From: Bacteroides sp.
GTDB lineage: Bacteria > Bacteroidota > Bacteroidia > Bacteroidales > GCA-2748055
DNA length: 7,489 bases
Direction: 5' to 3'
Assembly: GCA_011048475.1 (NCBI GenBank)
Contig: DSDZ01000109.1
Location: 1-7,489 of the forward strand
Position 1 is the stretch's first letter; each line of letters begins with the position of its first letter. This document shows positions 1 to 5,085 of the stretch, in pieces. The notes under the pieces are model-generated. The model saw only the letters and a program-made list of their open reading frames with translations, searched no databases and was not told the DNA's origin. Made by a program: the position numbers and the translations under genes.

Positions 1-791
1 ACCACCAGGGTGGCCAGCGCTTCTCCGTCCACATCTTCGGCGATGATCAGCAAGGGACGGCCGTTCTGGGCGGTGGTCTCCAGGATGGGAAGCAAATCTT
101 TCATTGTGGAGATCTTCTTGTCATGGATCAGTACATAGGGATTATCCAGCACCGCCTCCATCTTTTCCGTATCTGTTACGAAATATGGCGAGATGTATCC
201 GCGGTCAAACTGCATCCCTTCCACCACATCCACATAGGTATCGGATGATTTTGATTCCTCAACGGTGATCACACCTTCTTTCTTCACTTTGTTCATGGCC
301 TCTGCGATCAGCGCACCGATGGATGCCTCATTGTTGGCAGAAATGGAGGCCACCTGCTCGATCTTCCGGTTGTCGTCTCCCACCTCTTTTGACTGTGCCT
401 GGAGACTTTTCACCACCTCGGCTACTGCTTTGTCGATGCCCCTTTTCAGATCCATGGGATTGGCACCCGATGTCACATTCTTCAGCCCCACCTGCACGAT
501 GGACTGCGCCAGAACCGTCGCCGTGGTTGTTCCGTCCCCGGCATCATCGGCAGTCTTGGACGCAACCTCCTTCACCATCTGGGCGCCCACGTTCTCAAAA
601 CGGTCTTCCAGTTCCACTTCCTTTGCCACGGTCACACCATCCTTGGTGGCAAGGGGTGCTCCGAATTTCTTCTCTATGATTACATTCCGGCCTTTCGGTC
701 CGAGTGTTACTTTCACGGCATTCGCCAGCTGATCAATCCCGCTTTTCAGCTGATCCCTGGCTTCAATACCAAATTTGATCTCTTTTGCCAT
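1..791 (-). CDS. groEL: Chaperonin GroEL, 60 kDa subunit (N-terminal 263 residues; 3' part outside window)
   Basis: This is the large subunit of the ATP-driven cytoplasmic folding chamber that works with GroES. The visible part covers the N-terminal equatorial domain, the ascending intermediate segment and the start of the apical domain. It begins MAKEIKFG and carries the nucleotide-binding segment KVTLGPKGRNV (residues 27-37) and the phosphate-binding loop GDGTTTATVLAQ (residues 85-96). The Asp at 86 is equivalent to E. coli Asp87, which is needed for ATP hydrolysis. The last visible residues, IIAEDVDGEALATLVV, match the apical domain of the family, so the frame is intact to the window edge; a full protein would be about 540-545 residues. 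The ATG at 791 is the family start. It lies 25 bp after the groES stop without a clear Shine-Dalgarno, and no terminator or promoter is visible between the two genes, so cotranscription is expected. Confidence 0.98.
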   Translation of the reverse strand, partial: MAKEIKFGIEARDQLKSGIDQLANAVKVTLGPKGRNVIIEKKFGAPLATKDGVTVAKEVELEDRFENVGAQMVKEVASKTADDAGDGTTTATVLAQSIVQVGLKNVTSGANPMDLKRGIDKAVAEVVKSLQAQSKEVGDDNRKIEQVASISANNEASIGALIAEAMNKVKKEGVITVEESKSSDTYVDVVEGMQFDRGYISPYFVTDTEKMEAVLDNPYVLIHDKKISTMKDLLPILETTAQNGRPLLIIAEDVDGEALATLV

Positions 792-816
792 TGTCTATTG
801 GTTTTTGATTGGTTAC

Positions 817-1098
817 TTACTTTGTAATGAAGAGTACATCACTCTGCGAGATGAGAAGGTAATCCTCCTCATTGATGGTTAATTCCTGGCCGGCATATTT
901 GCCATACAGGACATGATCCCCAACCTTCACTTCCATGGGCTCATCCTTTTTGTCACTGCCCACCATCACCACCTTGCCATGCTGTGGTTTTTCCTTTGCT
1001 GTATCCGGAATGATGATACCGCTTGCGGTTTTCTCCTCGGCCTCCGAAGGCTTAACAAGGACTTTGCCCGCAAGGATCTTGCCTTTAAGTTCTGCCAT
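817..1098 (-). CDS. groES: Co-chaperonin GroES (10 kDa)
   Basis: This 93-residue protein is the usual length for GroES, the heptameric lid that caps GroEL. The mobile loop is clear: EEKTASGIIIPDTAKEKPQHG at about residues 21-41, with the hydrophobic GIII segment (27-30) that docks on the GroEL apical domain. The second half (VKVGDHVLYGKYAGQEL, then EEDYLLISQSDVLFI) matches the conserved β-barrel core. One oddity is the N-terminus, which reads MAELKGKILAGKVLVKP where most GroES proteins have a P-L-x-D-R-V-x-V-K motif, so the near-universal Asp-Arg pair is Gly-Lys here. The ATG at 1098 is preceded by an A-rich stretch, not a Shine-Dalgarno, as is common in Bacteroidota. It is the first gene of a groES-groEL operon and has a candidate σ54-type promoter about 50-60 bp upstream of its start codon. 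No CIRCE (HrcA) operator is visible. Confidence 0.97.
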   Translation of the reverse strand: MAELKGKILAGKVLVKPSEAEEKTASGIIIPDTAKEKPQHGKVVMVGSDKKDEPMEVKVGDHVLYGKYAGQELTINEEDYLLISQSDVLFITK

Positions 1099-1140
1099 TT
1101 TTTTAGTTTTAGAAGTTCGACATTATCAGAATCGTTTTCA

Positions 1141-1161
1141 CATTTACATAATTTGTGCCAA
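1141..1161 (-). promoter_or_regulatory. Candidate σ54-type (-24/-12) promoter for groES-groEL
   Basis: Reading the minus strand, TTGGCACAAATTATGTA lies upstream of groES. The -24 half (TTGGCAC) matches the σ54 consensus exactly. At the correct spacing the -12 half reads ATGT where TTGC is expected, so the -12 cytosine is T. Transcription would start near 1134 and leave a leader of about 36 nt before the ATG at 1098. No TAnnTTTG -7 element of the usual Bacteroidota σ factor and no CIRCE inverted repeat are seen here, which makes the σ54 reading the better candidate. The imperfect -12 keeps confidence low. Confidence 0.4.
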
Positions 1162-1213
1162 AGGGAACGAAAGCTGATATCGCGGGGGAATGTGGACATT
1201 TTTGCATCCGGAC

Positions 1214-1252
1214 AAAAAAAAAGTGTCAGTACCATGACAGACTGACACTTTT
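1214..1252 (-). terminator. Rho-independent terminator after secG
   Basis: A perfect inverted repeat, AAGTGTCAGT (1221-1230) and ACTGACACTT (1241-1250), is separated by a 10-nt loop. A/T pairing extends it to 12 bp (1219-1252). On the minus strand the stem is followed by a run of nine T residues (1214-1222). It starts about 20 bp past the secG stop codon and so ends the activator-lptE-TPR-secG operon before the groES promoter. The plus-strand side has no long T-run, so it should work in one direction only. Confidence 0.9.
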
Positions 1253-1272
1253 GACAAGCAGTCAATTTCCCG

Positions 1273-1617
1273 CTATTCCCCAACATCTTCGGGTTCCTCC
1301 CCGAAGGATTCGGGAAGATCAATGGTCTGGGCCGGCTGGTCCATGATCGTTTCGTCGAACTGTCCCTGGAGACGTGACTGTTCATCCTGCCCGCTCTTGG
1401 GAATGGTGATCCCCGCCACCAGGCTCAGGATGATCAGGGCAGCGCCGAGGGTCCACGTGGCCTTTTCAAGGAAATCTGCCGTTTTGCGCACGCCCATGTA
1501 CTGGTTGGAAGCAGAAAAATTGGAAGCCAGTCCGCCGCCTTTCGAATTCTGCACCAGCACGATCAGGATGGTGAAAATGCAGGTGACCACAATCAGAACG
1601 GTAAATAATACGTACAT
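1273..1617 (-). CDS. secG: Preprotein translocase subunit SecG
   Basis: SecG is the small accessory subunit of the SecYEG inner-membrane translocon. The 114-residue protein has the family's two-helix layout: TM1 at about residues 2-22, a conserved cytoplasmic loop LVQNSKGGGLASNF (21-34), then GVRKTADFLEKATW leading into TM2 (about 53-72). The LVQ-x-x-KGGGL loop is the diagnostic SecG motif. After TM2 comes a tail of about 42 residues rich in Glu, Asp, Gln and Pro. The ATG at 1617 gives a TM1 that starts at once, as usual for SecG. The minus-strand sequence AAGAGG about 7 nt before it is one of the few plausible Shine-Dalgarno sequences in the window. It is the last gene of its operon, 18 bp after the TPR gene and followed by a strong terminator. 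Confidence 0.95.
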   Translation of the reverse strand: MYVLFTVLIVVTCIFTILIVLVQNSKGGGLASNFSASNQYMGVRKTADFLEKATWTLGAALIILSLVAGITIPKSGQDEQSRLQGQFDETIMDQPAQTIDLPESFGEEPEDVGE

Positions 1618-1635
1618 CGCCTTGCCTCTTTTATA

Positions 1636-2430
1636 CTACGGTTGATTGAAATTCTTAATCTTCTCAATTTGAGCTGCAAAATAAGCACTTTTTTCCGGAT
1701 ATTTCAAACTTAATTTCTCGTAGGCATAGATTGCTTTTGCGTACAATCCCTGCTTCACATAGATCTTTGCCAGGGTGTCGGTGATGAAACCGTCGTGCTC
1801 CCTGATGGAGGCCAGTGAGACATCTCCCTTGATTTCAGTTTCCCTGTCCGCCCGGATGGGACCGGGGTCTTCCCGGATGAAATTGCTGATCAGGTTTTCT
1901 TTCCCCGGTTCCTGTTCCTCCTCCTCCACCCGGTCAATGGCCGGGATCTCAACTCGATGCTCCGCCTCCGGCTCCTCCAGGTCATCTTCATCCTTCAGGA
2001 ATGCCTTCACTATGGTCTCCGAGGAAAGTTCCTCGGAGGTCTCTGCTTCCTCCTCATCCAATTCGAGCAGATCGGGATCCGGTTCGGTGCCCGCATAAGG
2101 CGCATGCTGCTCTATGATCACATCGGCTCCGGGATGGGGTTCGTCCGAGAACTGGATCCTTTCCGGCTCTTCCTGTGTCTCATCCCCGGACGGCGGAGGG
2201 GGGGCCACAGCGGTGACAAAGTCATACAGCCGCTTCCGGTCACTGGAATAGACCGCCGCCCGTTTCAGCTCTTTTTCTTTCTCCAGACCCATCGCTTCCC
2301 GGATGCGGACCTGCAGCATATGGGCCAGATTGAACACGGGGTAATGCCTGCAGAGTTCCTCCACCCCTTCCAGGTCGGCCGGCGAATAGTGCCCGGCCGA
2401 TAACAGATGCATGAAATCCGAACTATTCAT
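1636..2430 (-). CDS. Acidic tetratricopeptide-repeat protein of the lptE-secG operon, function unknown
   Basis: I know this as a Bacteroidota-conserved protein of unknown function found next to secG. From the ATG at 2430 it has 264 residues in three parts. An N-terminal helical domain (about 5-73) contains YSPADLEGVEELCRHYPVF and looks like a degenerate helical repeat. A long, very acidic, Pro-rich and probably disordered linker spans about 75-175. A C-terminal block begins with ENLISNFIREDP (about 178-189) and ends in one clear TPR-like helix pair, FITDTLAKIYVKQGLYAKAI then YAYEKLSLKYPEKSAYFAAQ (about 215-254). I see no signal peptide or membrane helix, so it is probably cytoplasmic. An in-frame TTG at 2436 is an alternative start, but the ATG is preferred. 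It lies 11 bp after lptE and 18 bp before secG, so it is cotranscribed with envelope genes. A scaffolding role in secretion or LPS export is only a guess. Confidence 0.85.
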   Translation of the reverse strand: MNSSDFMHLLSAGHYSPADLEGVEELCRHYPVFNLAHMLQVRIREAMGLEKEKELKRAAVYSSDRKRLYDFVTAVAPPPPSGDETQEEPERIQFSDEPHPGADVIIEQHAPYAGTEPDPDLLELDEEEAETSEELSSETIVKAFLKDEDDLEEPEAEHRVEIPAIDRVEEEEQEPGKENLISNFIREDPGPIRADRETEIKGDVSLASIREHDGFITDTLAKIYVKQGLYAKAIYAYEKLSLKYPEKSAYFAAQIEKIKNFNQP

Positions 2431-2441
2431 ATTCAACCCGA

Positions 2442-2972
2442 TTACCAGTTAACGAACGCCCTGTTGAAGATGTCCTCCACAAGATCTTCCACTATCAGCT
2501 CGATCAATTCATTTTCCACATCGGACAGGTTCTGGGAAGCATCGTAATCCTCATACCGGGAAAAACTGGTGTCATAATCCAGTTCCGGTTCCAAGCTGTT
2601 GCTGTACCGGACCCGGACGGTGATGGTCAGCCGGTTGCGCGCAGCGGTCTCCTGTCCCGTGATGGCCGTGGGCCTGGTTTCATAATTGGTGATCTCTCCC
2701 GAAAAATGGACGTCCCCGCCGCTCTCTGCCAGGTCCAGTCCGGTGTTGGATTCTATTTTATCAATCAGTGCATCGGTGAAAAGCTGGCTCAGCTGTGCCT
2801 GTACAATGGGAGCGCGGTTGGGAAAGTATTCCACGGTGAAGGTCTCCACCTCTGTAGAAATATTCACCCCGCTGAATGAGTAGGTGACCTTGCACTGCTG
2901 AAGTCCCGCCACCACGGCCAGCACGAACAGGAGCCTGAGAGATCCACTGCCGCCCGTCAGCATTTCCTTCAT
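2442..2972 (-). CDS. lptE: LPS-assembly lipoprotein LptE (Bacteroidota type)
   Basis: LptE is the outer-membrane lipoprotein that plugs the LptD barrel and helps place LPS in the outer leaflet. The protein of 176 residues has a short N-terminus, a hydrophobic segment (about 12-24), a candidate lipid-attachment Cys at 27, and then the diagnostic YSFSGVNIS stretch. VEYFPNRAPIVQAQLSQLFTD, a GDVHFSGEITNYETRP strand pair, NRLTITVRVRY and a C-terminal helix ELIELIVEDLVEDIFNRAFVNW match Bacteroidota LptE along the full length. The residues before the Cys are L-Q-Q, a poor lipobox because position -1 is normally Gly, Ala or Ser. I place the start at the ATG at 2972, one base past the TAA of the upstream activator gene; a TTG at 2981 overlapping that gene is possible but less likely. 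The tight junction implies translational coupling. Confidence 0.92.
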   Translation of the reverse strand: MKEMLTGGSGSLRLLFVLAVVAGLQQCKVTYSFSGVNISTEVETFTVEYFPNRAPIVQAQLSQLFTDALIDKIESNTGLDLAESGGDVHFSGEITNYETRPTAITGQETAARNRLTITVRVRYSNSLEPELDYDTSFSRYEDYDASQNLSDVENELIELIVEDLVEDIFNRAFVNW

Positions 2973-2973
2973 G

Positions 2974-4218
2974 TTACTCAATGTTATATTCCTTTATTTT
3001 CCTGTAGAGGGTGCGTTCAGAGATCCCCAGATCCTGGGCCGCATACTTCCTTTTTCCGTTATGTTTTTCAAGCGCTTTCTGGATCAGCTCGATCTCCTTG
3101 TCTTCGAGCGACAGCGACTCTTCAACGATTTCCTCCGTGTCCAGGATGTCCTCATCGTCATCCTTCTGATCGGACTGCTTCTCGGGCCGGACCAGCTTCT
3201 CGGGCCGCTCGGGCACATTGTCCACCGTAGCATACAGTTTCCTGATGATCCCTTCATGCTCGGGTTCAAGGGCATCGCTTACCTCGGTCTTTTCCATCAT
3301 CTGAAGCACCAGTTTCTTCAGATCATTCATGTCATTCTTCATATCGAACAGCACCTTGTACAGGATCTCCCGCTCGGAATTGAAAGCCTCCTCGCTCACC
3401 ATTCCGCGGCCGATCACCGCGGGCAACCGGGAACGCTGATAATCCGGCAGATATCTCGCAAGCACCGCCCCCGGAATCTCCCGCTCCTGCTCAATGATGG
3501 AGAGCTGTTCTGTCACATTTTTCAGCTGCCTGACATTCCCCGGCCATTCGTAGTTCAGGAGCATCTGCCGGGCATCCTCCTGGAGCCGGATGGACGGCAT
3601 GCGGTATTTTTCTGAAAAATCAGAGGCAAATTTCCTGAACAGCAGGAGGATGTCGTTCCCCCTCTCCCTCAGGGAAGGGACATGAATGGGAACGGTGTTC
3701 AGACGGTAGTATAGATCCTCCCTGAATTTCCCCTTCCTGACCGCCTGGCCGATATCAATATTGGTGGCGGCCACTACCCTCACATCGGTTTTCAGCACCC
3801 TGGAGGATCCAACCCTGATGAATTCGCCGGTTTCAAGCACCCGCAAAAGCCGCACCTGGGTGGAAGGCGGCAGTTCCGCCACCTCATCCAGGAAGATCGT
3901 TCCGCCGTTCACCACTTCGAAATAGCCCTTCCTGGTATCATGGGCTCCCGTAAAGGCGCCCTTCTCATGACCGAAAAGCTCGGAATCAATGGTGCCGTCC
4001 GGGATCGCCCCGCAGTTTACGGCGATATAAGGACCGTGTTTCCTGCCGCTCAGGTGATGGATGATCTGAGGAAAAACCTCCTTTCCGGTCCCGCTCTCCC
4101 CTGTGATCATAACGCTCAGGTCCGTGGGTGCCACCTGCCGGGCGATGTCGATGGACCTTTCAAGTCCGCTGTAGGTACCGATGATCCCGAACCGCTGTTT
4201 TATCTGCTGAATCTCCAT
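2974..4218 (-). CDS. σ54-dependent transcriptional activator (enhancer-binding AAA+ protein) without a sensor domain
   Basis: Enhancer-binding proteins of this class use ATP hydrolysis to open promoters bound by RpoN (σ54) polymerase. From the ATG at 4218 the protein has 414 residues. The AAA+ domain starts almost at residue 10 and shows Walker A GESGTGKE (40-47), the σ54-contacting loop GAFTGA (87-92), Walker B TIFLDE (107-112), the ATN sensor-I region (151-153), arginine fingers in FREDLYYRLN (165-174) and sensor II WPGNVRQLKN (225-234). A long acidic linker (about 310-375) leads to a Fis-type helix-turn-helix (about 376-414, with AAQDLGISERTLYRKI). No receiver, PAS or GAF domain is present, so activity must be set by a partner protein, by expression level, or not at all, as in PspF-like regulators. 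The family start MEIQQIKQRFGIIG supports the ATG; an in-frame TTG at 4293 would place the predicted promoter inside the gene. It heads the operon with lptE, the TPR gene and secG. Confidence 0.95.
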   Translation of the reverse strand: MEIQQIKQRFGIIGTYSGLERSIDIARQVAPTDLSVMITGESGTGKEVFPQIIHHLSGRKHGPYIAVNCGAIPDGTIDSELFGHEKGAFTGAHDTRKGYFEVVNGGTIFLDEVAELPPSTQVRLLRVLETGEFIRVGSSRVLKTDVRVVAATNIDIGQAVRKGKFREDLYYRLNTVPIHVPSLRERGNDILLLFRKFASDFSEKYRMPSIRLQEDARQMLLNYEWPGNVRQLKNVTEQLSIIEQEREIPGAVLARYLPDYQRSRLPAVIGRGMVSEEAFNSEREILYKVLFDMKNDMNDLKKLVLQMMEKTEVSDALEPEHEGIIRKLYATVDNVPERPEKLVRPEKQSDQKDDDEDILDTEEIVEESLSLEDKEIELIQKALEKHNGKRKYAAQDLGISERTLYRKIKEYNIE

Positions 4219-4227
4219 CACAATATC

Positions 4228-4257
4228 TGACAAAATATCCTGAAAGTATGACAAAAT
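4228..4257. repeat. Paired direct repeat TGACAAAAT, period 21 bp
   Basis: TGACAAAAT occurs at 4228-4236 and again at 4249-4257 on the plus strand. The 21-bp period is about two helical turns, so both copies present the same DNA face. The distal copy overlaps the predicted -7 element of the activator operon and the proximal one lies in its leader, where a bound protein could repress. The sequence is AT-rich and chance is possible. Confidence 0.4.
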
Positions 4258-4281
4258 TACAATTTTGATCGGATCCGTAAA
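4252..4281 (-). promoter_or_regulatory. Candidate Bacteroidota-type promoter for the activator-lptE-TPR-secG operon
   Basis: On the minus strand TAATTTTG (4259-4252) is an exact match to the Bacteroidota -7 consensus TAnnTTTG. It is preceded after 18 bp by TTTA (4281-4278), a three-of-four match to the TTTG -33 element. A start site near 4248 would leave a leader of about 30 nt before the ATG at 4218, which also argues against the TTG at 4293 as the translation start. No strong Shine-Dalgarno lies before the ATG. Confidence 0.5.
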
Positions 4282-4300
4282 GATATCTCCCAAAGATTCC

Positions 4301-4308
4301 TATTTTTG
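4301..4308 (+). promoter_or_regulatory. Candidate -7 element for kdsB
   Basis: TATTTTTG matches the Bacteroidota -7 consensus TAnnTTTG exactly and lies 30 bp before the kdsB ATG, for a leader of about 26 nt. No TTTG is found at the usual spacing upstream (the nearest, 4264-4267, is 33 bp away), so the -33 half is weak. Its expected -33 position, near 4278-4282, would coincide with the -33 region of the divergent promoter. Confidence 0.4.
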
Positions 4309-4338
4309 AATTGAATATGAACTAATTTTCAATTGTTT

Positions 4339-5082
4339 ATGCCTGACTTCCTGGGGATCATTCCCTCCCGGTACGCCTCTTCCCGGTTCCCGGGAAAACC
4401 GCTGGCCATGATTGCGGGCAAACCCATGATCCAGTGGGTTTACGAACGTGCCTCCGCCCACTTCGACCACCTGCTGGTCGCCACGGATGACCGGCGGATC
4501 ATGGAGGCTGTCGGCCACTTCGGGGGCAGGGTGCTGATGACCTCCCTCGCGCACCTGAGCGGTACCGAGAGATGCGCCGAAGCACTCCGGCTGTACCAGG
4601 AACGGGAGAAACTGACATTTTCCCACGTGGTCAATATCCAGGGGGATGAACCCCTGATCATGAAAGAACAGCTGCAGGAGCTGACCGGTTGCATAAATTC
4701 GCCGGAGGCGGAGATCGCCACCCTGATCCGCCCCTTGCAGGAGGAGGATGCGGCCGATCCCAACACTGTGAAGGTGGTGGTGGACCTTCAGTTCAGGGCG
4801 CTTTACTTCTCAAGGTCTGTCATCCCTTTCCGCAGGTGGGAATCCCCCTCTTCCGGAGCGGTCAGCCAGCCTTATTTCGGGCATGTGGGCATCTACGCAT
4901 ACCGGTGCGACGTATTGCAAAAAATTGCCGGCCTTTCCCCCTCGCCCCTGGAGATGATGGAATCGCTGGAACAGCTTCGCTGGCTGGAACACGGGATCAG
5001 CATCCGGACCAGGATCACCGGTTATCCCTCCAGGGGAGTGGATACGCCCGAAGATCTGGAAAAGATCCGGAAACTGTTCTGA
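4339..5082 (+). CDS. kdsB: 3-deoxy-manno-octulosonate cytidylyltransferase (CMP-Kdo synthetase)
   Basis: KdsB activates Kdo in the cytoplasm (Kdo + CTP to CMP-Kdo + pyrophosphate) so that it can be added to lipid A in LPS core synthesis. At 247 residues it is the same size as the E. coli enzyme. Conserved blocks run in order: the nucleotide-binding IIPSRYASSRFPGKPL (7-22), HLSGTERCAEA (72-82), VNIQGDEPLI (98-107), DPNTVKVV (140-147), RALYFSRSVIPF (153-164), HVGIYAYR (182-189), PSPLEMMESLEQLRWLE (201-217) and GVDTPEDLEKIR (233-244). The aspartates in QGDEP (103) and GVDTPEDL (235) correspond to the metal-binding pair of the E. coli enzyme. All expected motifs are present, so it should be active. 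The ATG at 4339 is chosen over a TTG two codons upstream. It is transcribed away from the lptE operon and ends 3 bp before the stop of the convergent permease gene. Confidence 0.97.
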   Translation: MPDFLGIIPSRYASSRFPGKPLAMIAGKPMIQWVYERASAHFDHLLVATDDRRIMEAVGHFGGRVLMTSLAHLSGTERCAEALRLYQEREKLTFSHVVNIQGDEPLIMKEQLQELTGCINSPEAEIATLIRPLQEEDAADPNTVKVVVDLQFRALYFSRSVIPFRRWESPSSGAVSQPYFGHVGIYAYRCDVLQKIAGLSPSPLEMMESLEQLRWLEHGISIRTRITGYPSRGVDTPEDLEKIRKLF

Positions 5083-5085
5083 AGT

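Larger units (their letters stand above)
1099..1272. other. Intergenic region between secG and groES
   Basis: This 174-bp non-coding stretch holds the terminator of the upstream operon at its secG end and the σ54-like promoter candidate at its groES end. Between them (about 1162-1213) there would be room for an activator site, but I see only weak sequence symmetry there: a central GATATC at 1176-1181 with imperfect flanks, and two TGTCC words on the minus strand. No small ORF or RNA gene is evident. Confidence 0.7.

Noticed and set aside
265..732. Plus-strand open frame of 155 codons opposite groEL
   Set aside because: It lies fully antisense to a well-conserved groEL segment and its product has the Ser/Pro/Phe-rich composition of a shadow frame.
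1099..1272. CIRCE (HrcA operator) upstream of groES
   Set aside because: The TTAGCACTC-N9-GAGTGCTAA pattern is absent. The only strong inverted repeat is followed by a T-run and is a terminator.
966..1385. Minus-strand open frame spanning groES, the intergenic region and the end of secG
   Set aside because: It crosses the strong terminator and overlaps two confident genes in another frame; its product resembles nothing.
1957..2403. Plus-strand open frame opposite the TPR gene
   Set aside because: It is a shadow of the acidic coding strand: reversed Glu and Asp codons give a Leu-, Phe- and Arg-rich product without domain features.
2971..3615. Plus-strand open frame of about 214 codons opposite the σ54 activator
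   Set aside because: It is antisense to a gene with all family motifs intact. The predicted product is His/Leu-rich with no recognisable domain, as expected from the reverse complement of an AAA+ gene.
4219..4293. Extended activator start at a TTG (4293)
   Set aside because: The added 25 residues are AT-rich translated promoter DNA. The family begins with MEIQQIKQRFG, and the -7 candidate lies inside the extension.
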